Positions 52,503 to 61,356 of a stretch of DNA of 64,000 nucleotides are shown here, piece by piece (within the stretch, counting starts at the first letter, position 1; each line of letters starts with the position of its first letter). The notes beneath the pieces were generated by a model. The model searched no databases. It was not told the DNA's origin and was given only the letters and a program-made list of their open reading frames with translations. The stretch covers positions 248,001-312,000 of the forward strand of contig NZ_RWIS01000004.1 in assembly GCF_003944705.1 (NCBI RefSeq), written 5' to 3'. The translations under genes were made by a program, and so were the position numbers. The DNA is from Hymenobacter metallilatus (GTDB lineage Bacteria; Bacteroidota; Bacteroidia; Cytophagales; Hymenobacteraceae).

Positions 52503-53060
52503 CAGTTTAGCGGGCTCCTCATAGCTGAGTCAGGCGTAGCGGCCTTCGTAGGCAATGTATCCTCATCTTCAAGGGCAGGCAAATACCACAGGGTGCTGCG
52601 GAGCTACAGGCCTATCTCCCTGGAGCTAGCGGTTATTTTCAGTAGCTATTCCCGCCTCTCCATCGCACTACTTAGCATATAATGAATCACTTATGCTCTT
52701 ACGGTATAGCCATTCGTTGTTTACTCACCATATCCATTTTTTCTAGGAAAACTTCGTGTATCACATTCTGAGCCCCGACTGGCTTGCTGCTCGCCCTGCT
52801 TACTCTCGGCTCCTGCGGTCAGAACCAGTGACGCGGATACTGGCTACGGCCCCGATTCCAGCAGTATCACCTATCTGTTGACCGACAACAACTCTGCCAC
52901 CAGCACGGATACCAGTGTTACCATGCTGGGCACTACTCTAGCCCTGAGCCACTGGCTGCTGATTTGGGAAAATTACTCCGGGAGCAGCTCATGAGTACTT
53001 GTGCTGGGGTAACCGGGAAAAAGTGCCAATTTTGGCGGCTCCCAACTCGCCCACCCCCGC
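52503..53060. other. Intergenic region with gene remnant before hutH
   Basis: The first part (52503-52740) shows nothing recognisable. The second part (52780-52993) holds the lipoprotein remnant described separately. The hutH start follows at 53061 without a visible terminator or strong promoter. Confidence 0.45.
52782..52993 (+). pseudogene. Remnant of a small lipoprotein gene
   Basis: One frame reads GLLLALLTLGSCGQNQ (a lipobox LTLGSC) then stops. The next frame continues SDADTGYGPDSSSITYLL with a Ser/Thr-rich tail to a stop at 52991-52993. Together they look like a lipoprotein signal and a short mature region joined across a single frameshift, with the start codon lost behind an in-frame TGA. 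Confidence 0.35.
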
Positions 53061-54563
53061 ATGTCCCAGGATTTCCTGCTTACCCCATCTGCCCGGCTTA
53101 CCCTGCCCACCCTCAATCAGCTGCTGCGTTCCAAAGCTCGCGTGGTACTTAGCCCCGAGGCCCGCCAGCAGGTAGAGGCCTGCTACCACTACCTGCACAC
53201 CCGGCTGGAGCGTACGCCGGAGGCCGTCATTTACGGTATTAACACTGGGTTTGGGGCCCTCTGCGACAAAGCCATTCCGGCCGGCCAGCGCCAGCAGCTC
53301 CAGCAGAACCTGATGATGTCGCACGCCTGTGGCACGGGCGAGGAGGTGCCGGCCGAGCTGGTGCGGCTGATGCTGCTGCTGAAAGCCCAGAGCCTGAGCT
53401 ACGGCCACAGCGGCGTGCAGCTGGCCACCGTGCAGCGCCTGCTCGATTTCTACAACCGGGGTATGCTGCCGGTGGTGTACCAGCAGGGCTCCCTGGGGGC
53501 CAGTGGCGACCTGGCCCCACTGGCTCACTTGTGTTTGCCCCTGTTGGGTTTGGGAGAGGTACATTACGAGGGCTACCGCCTGGCCGCCGCCGACGCCATG
53601 AGTTTGTTCAGCTGGCAGCCGCTTACCCTGGAAGCCAAGGAGGGCCTGGCCTTACTCAATGGTACCCAGTTTATGCTGGCGTATGCCGTACACGGCCTGT
53701 TGCGGGCCCAACACCTGCTGCAGGCTGCTACCATGATTGGGGCCTTGTCGCTGGAAGCATTTGATGGGCGCAGTGAGCCGTTTGATGAGCGCCTGCACCG
53801 TATTCGGCCCCACGCCGGGCAGCTGCGGGTGGCCCAGCACCTGCGGGAGCTGTTGGCCGGCTCGGAGCTGCAGCAGCAGGTAAAAGTAGCCGTGCAGGAC
53901 CCCTACTCCTTCCGGTGTATGCCCCAGGTACACGGTGCCTCCCACGATGCCCTGGCTTACGTGCAGCAGGTGGTAGAAACCGAGTGCAACGCCGTTACCG
54001 ATAATCCCAACATCTTTCCCGATTCGGATGCTATTCTGAGTGGGGGCAACTTTCATGGGCAGCCCCTGGCCCTGGCCCTGGATATGCTGGCCATTGCCAC
54101 GGCCGAGCTGGGCAGCATCTCCCAGCAGCGCACTACCCAGCTCATCAGCGGGCAACGGGGCCTGCCACCCTTCTTGGTAGCTGAGCCGGGGCTGAACTCC
54201 GGATTAATGATTCCGCAGTACACGGCGGCTGGTATTGTAAGCCAGAACAAGCAGCTGTGTACTCCCGCCTCGGTTGACAGCGTGGTGAGCAGCAACGGCC
54301 AGGAAGACCACGTGAGCATGGGGGCCAACGCCGCCACCAAGGCCCTGCGCGTGGTGCAGAACGTGGAGCAGCTGCTGGGCATCGAGCTGTTCAACGCGGC
54401 CCAGGCCCTGGCCTTCCGCCGCCCCGCCCGCACCTCCGGACCTCTGGAAAAACTGCTGGCAGCCTTCCGGGAGAAAGTGGCCTTTGTAAGCCAGGACCGG
54501 GTGCTCTACCCCGACCTGCACGCCGCTGCCGCCTTTGTGCGGGAGTATGAATTTGCTAGTTGA
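53061..54563 (+). CDS. hutH: Histidine ammonia-lyase
   Basis: A 500-residue lyase that deaminates histidine to urocanate. It has the MIO-forming triad Ala147-Ser148-Gly149 (GSLGASGDLAPLAHL), the active-site tyrosine loop VIYGINTGFGALCD (Tyr58), NGTQFMLAY and the late motifs QEDHVSMGANAATKA. Other Hut genes (urocanase, imidazolonepropionase) are not in the window, so the gene is separated from its pathway or serves another purpose. An inverted repeat begins within its last codons. Confidence 0.93.
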   Translation: MSQDFLLTPSARLTLPTLNQLLRSKARVVLSPEARQQVEACYHYLHTRLERTPEAVIYGINTGFGALCDKAIPAGQRQQLQQNLMMSHACGTGEEVPAELVRLMLLLKAQSLSYGHSGVQLATVQRLLDFYNRGMLPVVYQQGSLGASGDLAPLAHLCLPLLGLGEVHYEGYRLAAADAMSLFSWQPLTLEAKEGLALLNGTQFMLAYAVHGLLRAQHLLQAATMIGALSLEAFDGRSEPFDERLHRIRPHAGQLRVAQHLRELLAGSELQQQVKVAVQDPYSFRCMPQVHGASHDALAYVQQVVETECNAVTDNPNIFPDSDAILSGGNFHGQPLALALDMLAIATAELGSISQQRTTQLISGQRGLPPFLVAEPGLNSGLMIPQYTAAGIVSQNKQLCTPASVDSVVSSNGQEDHVSMGANAATKALRVVQNVEQLLGIELFNAAQALAFRRPARTSGPLEKLLAAFREKVAFVSQDRVLYPDLHAAAAFVREYEFAS

Positions 54564-54732
54564 TTGTTGATTGCCCGGTCATTCTGAGCTTTCCGCGCAT
54601 GAAGCGGCGCCGAAGGAGCTTATGGCGTTAGAACGACTACCGTTGTACCGGCTTGTTCTAACGCCGTAAGCTCCTTCGGCTGCGCCTCAGGACAACCGAA
54701 CAATCAACAATCTGCAACCAACAATCAACTAG
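54556..54732. repeat. Complex intergenic palindrome after hutH
   Basis: Outer 14-base arms CTAGTTGATTGTTG (54556-54569) and CAACAATCAACTAG (54719-54732) are exact reverse complements and include the hutH stop. Inside lies a second, 26-base inverted repeat with one mismatch (54609-54634 and 54654-54679; word GCCGAAGGAGCTTATGGCG). The left inner flank GGTCATTCTGAGC links it to the palindromic repeat family. Confidence 0.75.
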
Positions 54733-54783
54733 CAACAACTACTTTAGCCCAGCGCGGGCACGCAACCGCGCGGCTGCTTCGTT

Positions 54784-56721
54784 ATGGGAATAGTGAACCG
54801 ACTTTTACTGCTCTTTTTACTTGTTGCCGGCCTGCGCCTGCCGGGTTGGGCCCAGTGCACGCCTACCCCAAACTCGGGCGCGTGCTTCCGGGCCTATGAT
54901 GGGGTTACCGGGCAGGAACTGCCATTTTATCTGTGCGTCGGCCGCCCCGTTCGGCTACGCGACTGTAGCGGCAAAGCCCTCGACCCCGCCCAGATTTATT
55001 ACCGCCAGGCCAGCACCATCGTATGCTCCGGGTTTGTTGATACGGTTACCACCTTTACCCCAACGGCGCCGGGGGTGCTGGTTGTCACCCAGAATACCCA
55101 GGGCCCGCAGGGTGGTAGTCAGGGCATTATTTTCTCCCGCAATTTTGAAGTAAAAAGCACACCGCTGCCCACTTTCACCCTCACCACCTGCACACCCGGC
55201 TTCGTGCAGGTAACCGTAACGGATACCAACTACGACCAGTATTTCGTGCAGGTAGGCAGTAGTGCCCCCGTGCCGGCCCTGCGCAATACCACCGTCACCT
55301 ACCCCACCAGTGGCCCCGCTACGGTAAGCGTTACCGGCCGCTACAACCAGACGGGTATCTGCACGGGCACTGCCACCCGCAGCTTTACGCCACCGCCAGC
55401 GCCCCAGCGGCCCACCCTGCGTAGTCTTGTGGTGCAGGGTAGCACGGCTCAGTTTGAGTTCGGTGGTTTGCAGCCTGAGTATCAGTACAGCCTGCAGGTA
55501 GCCGATGCCGGGGCGGCCGGCGGCTACCGTACAGTAGCTCCTATTGCCAGCAACCTGACCAGTTTCTCCCTCAGCAATGCGCCCCTGCCCGGCTGCTACC
55601 GTCTGCTGCTCCAGGATGCCTGTCAGCCGTCGGTGGCCAGCTCGTCGTCGTTTGTAGTGTGCTCGGTGGCGCTGGCGGGCACCTCCCAGAACGGCCGCAA
55701 CCTGCTCAGCTGGACTACCAGCAGCAGCGGCGGCAGCTACACCCTGAGCCGCACCGATGCCAGCGGCACCGTGCAGCTGCCCGTACCCGCCGGCGCCACC
55801 CAGTACCTCGATACGGCCGTAACCTGCGGCACGGTGTACCGCTACCGCGTGAGCCTGATCATGGGCGCTACTACCTCTACCTCCGATGAAGTGGCCGTGA
55901 CCACCAGCTCCGGGGCGGCCCCGGCAGCCCCGCGCCTGGCGGCAACCTTCAACCTGCGCAACCAGGTAGAGTTGACGACCACCCTGGCCCGCAGCCCCAA
56001 CGGCGGCCAGCTCACCTACCTGCGCAACGGCCAGGAGTTGCGCGTAACGCCGGCCCGCACCCTGCGCGATTCGCTGGTGTCGCCCAGCCTCGCCGACCCG
56101 CTGTGCTACGCCGTGCGCTTTCTGGATGCCTGCGGTAACCGCTCCCCCGACAGCGCCCCGGTGTGCCCGGTGCTGCTGGAAGCCCGCGCCGCCAACGACG
56201 AGGGCACCACCATCCGGCTGACCTGGACGGCCCTGCGCGGCCCCGATGCTACTGCGACGGTTAGCTACCGGGTGCTGACTCTTTCGCCCGCCAACGCCGT
56301 GCTGCGCAGCGTGCCGGTTGCCAGCGGGTTGACTTATCTGGATTTGCAGCCGCCCCAGGACCAACAGGTGGTGCGCTACCGCATTGAAGCCACCGGCGGT
56401 GGACTGATTTCGGCCAGTTATTCCAATGTGGCCTCGGTGGCGCGGCAGGTAAAACTGTTCGTACCCACGGCCTTCACCCCCAACGGCGACGGCCTGAATG
56501 ACGTGCTGGAGCTGAAAGGCCGTTTCCTGGATAACTTCCGCTTCACTGTTATTGACCGGAACGGGCAGCAGGTATTCCAGGCCACCACCCGCACCCAAAC
56601 CTGGGACGGGCGCATTGGTAACGAGAAACCAGTCACCGGCGCTTACGTCTGGCGTTTCGAGGCCACCGACCAGGAGGGCAAGCGGGTGGTGCAGCACGGC
56701 TCCGTCACGATTATCCGGTAA
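54784..56721 (+). CDS. Secreted protein with type B type IX secretion tail
   Basis: The 645-residue product has a signal peptide (NRLLLLFLLVAGLRLPGWAQ), several beta-sandwich modules resembling fibronectin III or PKD domains (for example SVALAGTSQNGRNLLSWTTS and NDEGTTIRLTWTALRGPD), and ends in the gliding-motility-associated type B sorting domain (FVPTAFTPNGDGLNDVLELK ... RNGQQVFQATT ... TGAYVWRFEATDQEGKRVVQ). It should be exported through the type IX machinery and displayed. No enzymatic site is seen. The next gene follows 18 bases later and may be co-transcribed. Confidence 0.9.
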   Translation: MGIVNRLLLLFLLVAGLRLPGWAQCTPTPNSGACFRAYDGVTGQELPFYLCVGRPVRLRDCSGKALDPAQIYYRQASTIVCSGFVDTVTTFTPTAPGVLVVTQNTQGPQGGSQGIIFSRNFEVKSTPLPTFTLTTCTPGFVQVTVTDTNYDQYFVQVGSSAPVPALRNTTVTYPTSGPATVSVTGRYNQTGICTGTATRSFTPPPAPQRPTLRSLVVQGSTAQFEFGGLQPEYQYSLQVADAGAAGGYRTVAPIASNLTSFSLSNAPLPGCYRLLLQDACQPSVASSSSFVVCSVALAGTSQNGRNLLSWTTSSSGGSYTLSRTDASGTVQLPVPAGATQYLDTAVTCGTVYRYRVSLIMGATTSTSDEVAVTTSSGAAPAAPRLAATFNLRNQVELTTTLARSPNGGQLTYLRNGQELRVTPARTLRDSLVSPSLADPLCYAVRFLDACGNRSPDSAPVCPVLLEARAANDEGTTIRLTWTALRGPDATATVSYRVLTLSPANAVLRSVPVASGLTYLDLQPPQDQQVVRYRIEATGGGLISASYSNVASVARQVKLFVPTAFTPNGDGLNDVLELKGRFLDNFRFTVIDRNGQQVFQATTRTQTWDGRIGNEKPVTGAYVWRFEATDQEGKRVVQHGSVTIIR

Positions 56722-56739
56722 CGCGGGTAGCTCCTTACT

Positions 56740-58299
56740 GTGGCGTTGTATTCCTGTTTTTCGGGGTTGCTTGCTTTTGCCGGGCACGGTGGGCTGCTGG
56801 CGTTGGGGCTGCTGACAGCCTGCCAAGCGCCGCCCAAGCCGCTGCGCATCAGCGTGGTGGGCGACGTGCTGCTGGACCGGGGCGTGCCACCGGCCCTGGC
56901 CCGCGACAGTGCTGCCCTGCGCCGCACCACTCGTCGGCTGTGGGCCGGGAGCCGCTACGTACTCGGCAACCTGGAATGCCCGCTGACAACGGCGCGGCAG
57001 CCGGCCGCCAAGGCGTTTGTGTTTCGGGCCGCGCCCCGGTACGCGCCCTGGCTGCGGCAGCTGGGGTTCACCCATCTTTCCCTGGCCAACAACCACACCC
57101 TCGACCAGCACCTGCCCGGCCTGCGCGAAACGGCCGCTACTCTGGCGGCCGCCAAGCTGGGCGCCCTGGGCTACACAGCCAATGCGCAGGCGGGCTGTCA
57201 GCCCACGCTACTAGGGCCGGATAGCAGTGTGGCCGTGTTTGCCTACTCCGACCTGCACCAGCGGCTGGCGGGGGAAAGCTGCCTGTGCGGGCGCGACTTT
57301 GTGGCCCTGTGCGAGCGGGTGGCGGCCTACAAAACCCTGTTTCCGGGGCGGGCTGTGCTGGTGTACTTGCACTGGGGCACCGAGTACGCCGAGCAGCCTG
57401 GTCCCGCCCAGCGCACCCAGGCCCGCACCCTCATCGACTGCGGAGCGGCGGCCGTGGTAGGTGCCCACCCGCACGTGGTGCAAACGATGGAGTTTTACCG
57501 GGGCAGCCCGATTCTGTACAGTCTGGGCAATTTCCTGTTCGACCAGCAGGGCCGCGCCACCGACTTGGCGGTACAGGCCGATTTTGAAGTGGCACAGGGT
57601 CACGTGGCCACTACCCACCTGCGCCCGGTGCAGCTGCGGCGCGCTCTGCCCTACCCGGCCGATGAGGCAGCTAAAGCTGCCCTGGCAGCCCGTATCCAGC
57701 GGATTTCGCCGGACGTGCAGCTGCTACCAAACGCGGATACCGGGGGCTGGGAGCTGATGCCGAAGCCTGGAGCCGCCCACCCCGGGTCCGCTGGCCCTGG
57801 CTATTTTTCGCGCCAGCTTACCCTGCCCACGCCCACGGGGGCCCGCGCCCTGGTGCGCCTGCGCTACCTGCCCCGCGTCGGCTACTACCAGGCCCTGGTG
57901 CGCACCGATTCGGCCGAAACGGTGCTGCCGCTGGGGTTTCCGGTGTACCAATTTGCCCAGGGCGACGTGGACAACGACGGCCACCCCGATTTGTTGGTGG
58001 GCCCCATCAAAACCACCCACTTCGACAGCACCCGGCAACGGCGGCTGTTCGTGTACCGGCTTGATGCGGGTGGCCGGCTGCGCCCGCGCTGGCTGGGCTC
58101 GAAGGTGGTGTACCGGCTGCTGTATTTCCGGGTGATGCGCGGGGCTGCGGGCCGCACCTACGTGCGCACCGTGGAGCAGGCGCCCAACGGCCGCTACTGC
58201 ATCGGGCACTATTCCTGGCAGGGCTTCGGGCTGATGCTCGACCGGTTTGCCGCCCGGAATGTGTCGCGGGATGCGGCGTACACGCATTTTATTCAGTAA
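56740..58299 (+). CDS. CapA-family lipoprotein with C-terminal FG-GAP-like segment
   Basis: GTG 56740 starts a 519-residue lipoprotein (lipobox LLTAC near residue 29). Residues about 35-310 form a CapA metallophosphoesterase-like domain: ISVVGDVLLDRG, NLECPLT, LSLANNHTLDQHLPGL, VLVYLHWGTEYAEQP, VVGAHPHVVQTME and SLGNFLFDQ. The last part contains GDVDNDGHPDLLVGPIK, a calcium-binding FG-GAP/VCBS-like blade. CapA proteins are linked to poly-gamma-glutamate capsule assembly, but no capB or capC is present. A DUF3160 gene follows 9 bases later. Confidence 0.87.
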   Translation: MALYSCFSGLLAFAGHGGLLALGLLTACQAPPKPLRISVVGDVLLDRGVPPALARDSAALRRTTRRLWAGSRYVLGNLECPLTTARQPAAKAFVFRAAPRYAPWLRQLGFTHLSLANNHTLDQHLPGLRETAATLAAAKLGALGYTANAQAGCQPTLLGPDSSVAVFAYSDLHQRLAGESCLCGRDFVALCERVAAYKTLFPGRAVLVYLHWGTEYAEQPGPAQRTQARTLIDCGAAAVVGAHPHVVQTMEFYRGSPILYSLGNFLFDQQGRATDLAVQADFEVAQGHVATTHLRPVQLRRALPYPADEAAKAALAARIQRISPDVQLLPNADTGGWELMPKPGAAHPGSAGPGYFSRQLTLPTPTGARALVRLRYLPRVGYYQALVRTDSAETVLPLGFPVYQFAQGDVDNDGHPDLLVGPIKTTHFDSTRQRRLFVYRLDAGGRLRPRWLGSKVVYRLLYFRVMRGAAGRTYVRTVEQAPNGRYCIGHYSWQGFGLMLDRFAARNVSRDAAYTHFIQ

Positions 58300-58308
58300 T
58301 CTGCACCT

Positions 58309-60858
58309 ATGAATAGAACTACGTTGTGGAGTATGCTGGCCGCCGTGCTGCTGCTGGGCGCGGGTCTGTATTTCTGGCTGCGGCCCAAGCCAGCGGCTCC
58401 GGGGGCTGCTACTCCGGCCGTGGCGGCAGTGGCTTCCGTCCGGCCCGCCCCCGACTCGGCCCTCACCGCCACTGCCCACAACAACGGGTTTGGCGAGCAG
58501 GTACCCGTAACGCTGACCGAGGACAAAACCCAGCTCACGAAGCTCTACCAGCGCCCGGACGTAAAGGAATACTACGGCTACGAAGGCGAGGAAGCGTACG
58601 GGGTTTCGGCTCACAAAGCCCCGCAGCCCGCCCTCGACTATAACCAGAGCCTGGCGGGCAAATCGTACCTGGAGCTGCTGCTGCTGCGCAACGCTGTGTA
58701 CGCCCGCAACGGCTACTGCTTCATGAACGCTACCGTGCGGGCCTACTTCGACAAGCAGCCCTGGTACCGCCCGCTCTGGGCCTACACCGACGAGGTGATT
58801 CGGGTGCCGCTCAACCGCCGGGAGCTGGCCTTTGTGCAACGGGTGCACGACCAGGAAATCCGGCTGCTGGCCCGGCGCGTAACGTCACCGGCTGGCTTCC
58901 CTATGATTGGCCTCGACTTCGTAACCAATCACCGGGAGCTGACCGTGACGCCAGCCATGCGCACGGTGCTGGACCGCAACAATTTCGTACTGGTGCCCAC
59001 CCGGGAGGAGCAGCTGTTTTACCTCTACGACCAAAATCAGTACGACTACACCCCCAGCTTCGTGACGACGGACTTGGTGCTGCAAGTGCTGCACAAGTAC
59101 CTCAACGGTATTCTTAGCGACGTGGAAGAAAAGCGCCTGGTTCCGGTGGTGGGCACCATGCTGCGCGGGGGCCTGCGGGAAGCCGAAAAGCTGGGCCGCC
59201 AGAGCCAGAACCCCCAGGCCCGCGCCGCCGCCGAGTGGGCCGCCGCCTACTACGGCGTGGGCTACGGCCTGCTGACGGGCAGCACCGCCCCGGTAGCCGG
59301 TGCCTACGCCGCCCAGGTGCCGCGCGAAATTGCTGCCTGCACCGAGGCCGAGGGCAAAGGCTCGGGGCTACTCCAGGATTCCTTATTCGACTACTCCATG
59401 TGCAAGCCGCGGGGCATGTACACCCTCAACGATACCACCCGCCGCTACTTCCGGGCGGTAAAGTGGTTGAACACGGCCCCGGTGTTTCTGGATTCGGATG
59501 CGGGCCTGCTGCGGGCGGTGGCCCTGGCCAAAACCCTGGCCGCCAACCCCGAGGCGCAACGCAGCTTCACCAACCTGACCCAAGTACTTGATGTGCTGGT
59601 GGGCGACGAGGATAACCGCTCCCTCACCCACCTGCTGCGCCTGCTGCAAACGGAGTACCCCAACAAAACCCTCGACGAGCTGGCCACGTCCAGAGGCTTG
59701 ACCCGCCTGCGTCTATCCTTAATAGGGTCCGGCTTCGACCGGATTCGGACCCGGGGGGCCACCCCGCAGGCCCTGGCGGCGCTGGCGCGGCCCAAGCTGC
59801 TGTTCACGGCCGGCCGCTACACCTTCGACGCCGAGATTCTGTCGCGCCTGGTGAACGTGCTGCGGCCCGGCCCCGGGCAGGAGCCGCCCCGCCCTTTTCC
59901 CAAGGGCCTCGACGTGTTTGCCACCTTCGGCAACCGCACCGCCCAGGATATTCTGCTGAACCAGCACCACGAGGCCGCCCGCTGGCCCGCCTACCCCGAC
60001 ACGCTACGGGCGGTGCAGCAGCAGTTTGCCCGCTTCACGGGCTGGGACCAGAACCTCTACACCAAAACCATGCAGGCCCTGCTGGCCCTCAACAAGCCCT
60101 ACCAGGGCCCGAACCCGCCCTACTTTACCCGCACGCCGGCCTGGCAGAAGCGCAACCTGAGCACGGCCCTGGGTGGCTGGGCCGAGCTGAAGCACGACCT
60201 GCTGCTCTACACCGAGCAGCCCGCCGGGGCCGAGGCCGGCGGGGGTGGCGAGGGTCCGCCCCCACCCCAGCATGTAGGCTACGTGGAGCCAAATCTGCCC
60301 TTCTGGGAGGCTGCCCTTGCCCTTTTGATTCACCAGGACCGGAGCCTTACCCGCCTCCGAGCCAACACCGAGCATTTGGCAAGCCTCAACCAGGAGCTGC
60401 GTAAATTAATCACGCAGCTGCGCGACATCACCCGCAAGGAAATCAACCACCAGCGCCTCACCCACGAGGAAATGAACCTGATTTCCTGGATTGGCGGCGA
60501 GGTGGAAAGCCTGACCATCCGCATCCTCAAAACCCAGCAGCTCCCAGACCGGGAAAAGCACCTGGGCCTGGTAGCCGACGTGTATTCCTTTAACGGCGAC
60601 GGTACTCAGCGGGGCATTCTGGAGGAAGCCGTGGGCACGGTGGATGCCCTGTACGTGGTGGTGGAAATTAATGGAGCCCCCATGCTGGCCCGGGGTGCGG
60701 CCTTCAGCTACTACGAGTTCATCAGCCCCGAGCGCCTCACCGATGAAGAGTGGCGCGCCCAACTCCCCCGCCGCCCCCCACCCCGCCCCGAGTGGCTGCG
60801 CGAATTGGTTGTTCCCGTGCCGGCGCTAAGCGGCAAAAAAGGCAACCCGATGATGTAG
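58309..60858 (+). CDS. DUF3160 protein with YARHG-type domain
   Basis: An 849-residue protein with an N-terminal membrane anchor (LWSMLAAVLLLGAGLYFWL). A YARHG-like domain (about 95-180; LLLLRNAVYARNGYCFMNAT, FDKQPWYRPLWAYTDEV) is followed by a DUF3160 region (about 200-830; FVLVPTREEQLFYLYDQNQY, SFVTTDLVLQVLHKYLNGIL, LVADVYSFNGDGTQRGIL). Its function is unknown. It is coupled to the CapA-like gene (9-base gap), and both products should sit on the outside of the inner membrane or on the outer membrane. It probably forms a two-gene module. Confidence 0.88.
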   Translation: MNRTTLWSMLAAVLLLGAGLYFWLRPKPAAPGAATPAVAAVASVRPAPDSALTATAHNNGFGEQVPVTLTEDKTQLTKLYQRPDVKEYYGYEGEEAYGVSAHKAPQPALDYNQSLAGKSYLELLLLRNAVYARNGYCFMNATVRAYFDKQPWYRPLWAYTDEVIRVPLNRRELAFVQRVHDQEIRLLARRVTSPAGFPMIGLDFVTNHRELTVTPAMRTVLDRNNFVLVPTREEQLFYLYDQNQYDYTPSFVTTDLVLQVLHKYLNGILSDVEEKRLVPVVGTMLRGGLREAEKLGRQSQNPQARAAAEWAAAYYGVGYGLLTGSTAPVAGAYAAQVPREIAACTEAEGKGSGLLQDSLFDYSMCKPRGMYTLNDTTRRYFRAVKWLNTAPVFLDSDAGLLRAVALAKTLAANPEAQRSFTNLTQVLDVLVGDEDNRSLTHLLRLLQTEYPNKTLDELATSRGLTRLRLSLIGSGFDRIRTRGATPQALAALARPKLLFTAGRYTFDAEILSRLVNVLRPGPGQEPPRPFPKGLDVFATFGNRTAQDILLNQHHEAARWPAYPDTLRAVQQQFARFTGWDQNLYTKTMQALLALNKPYQGPNPPYFTRTPAWQKRNLSTALGGWAELKHDLLLYTEQPAGAEAGGGGEGPPPPQHVGYVEPNLPFWEAALALLIHQDRSLTRLRANTEHLASLNQELRKLITQLRDITRKEINHQRLTHEEMNLISWIGGEVESLTIRILKTQQLPDREKHLGLVADVYSFNGDGTQRGILEEAVGTVDALYVVVEINGAPMLARGAAFSYYEFISPERLTDEEWRAQLPRRPPPRPEWLRELVVPVPALSGKKGNPMM

Positions 60859-61020
60859 CGGTTCTTACTGCAAGAGGATTGTCCTGCAGAGGCGAAGCAT
60901 GACAGGCCGTGCCGGGCTTTGCCGTAACTTGCCGGGGCAACTACCTCGTGCATACGTTGTCGGCTACTGCTGTTTTTAACCACCCATTCCGGCGCGGCCG
61001 GACTAACCACAACCACCCCG

Positions 61021-61356
61021 ATGTTTGATATCATGGGCATGATGGGCAAGATGAAAGAGCTTCAGGAAAAGATGAAGCAGGCCCAGGACCAACTCCAGTA
61101 CATTACCGCCACCGCCGAATCGGGCGGGGGGCTGGTGCGGGCTACGGCCAACGGGCAGCGCCGCCTGCTCAAGCTCGAAATCGACGAGAGCCTGCTTCAA
61201 CCCCAGGACCGGGACATGCTGGCCGACCTGGTAGTGGCGGCCGTGAACAAGGTCATGGAAGAAGCCGGCGACAAAGCCAAGGAAGAAATAAAAGCGAAAA
61301 CCCAGGGCCTGCTGCCCAACATTCCCGGCCTCGACCTTGGCGGCTTTGGCCTCTAG
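61021..61356 (+). CDS. YbaB/EbfC family nucleoid-associated protein
   Basis: A 111-residue small DNA-binding protein with the family pattern: Met-rich start (MFDIMGMMGKMKELQEKMKQ), SGGGLVRATANGQRRLLKLE, DRDMLADLVVAAVNKVMEE and a Gly/Leu-rich end (GLLPNIPGLDLGGFGL). YbaB dimers bind DNA and often lie near recombination genes, but here the gene precedes a glycosyltransferase, overlapping it by up to 20 bases. Confidence 0.93.
   Translation: MFDIMGMMGKMKELQEKMKQAQDQLQYITATAESGGGLVRATANGQRRLLKLEIDESLLQPQDRDMLADLVVAAVNKVMEEAGDKAKEEIKAKTQGLLPNIPGLDLGGFGL

Noticed and set aside
54955..57111. Minus-strand open frame of 718 codons
   Set aside because: It spans two genuine plus-strand genes (type IX-secreted protein and CapA-like lipoprotein) and has low-complexity Gly/Arg/Ala content.
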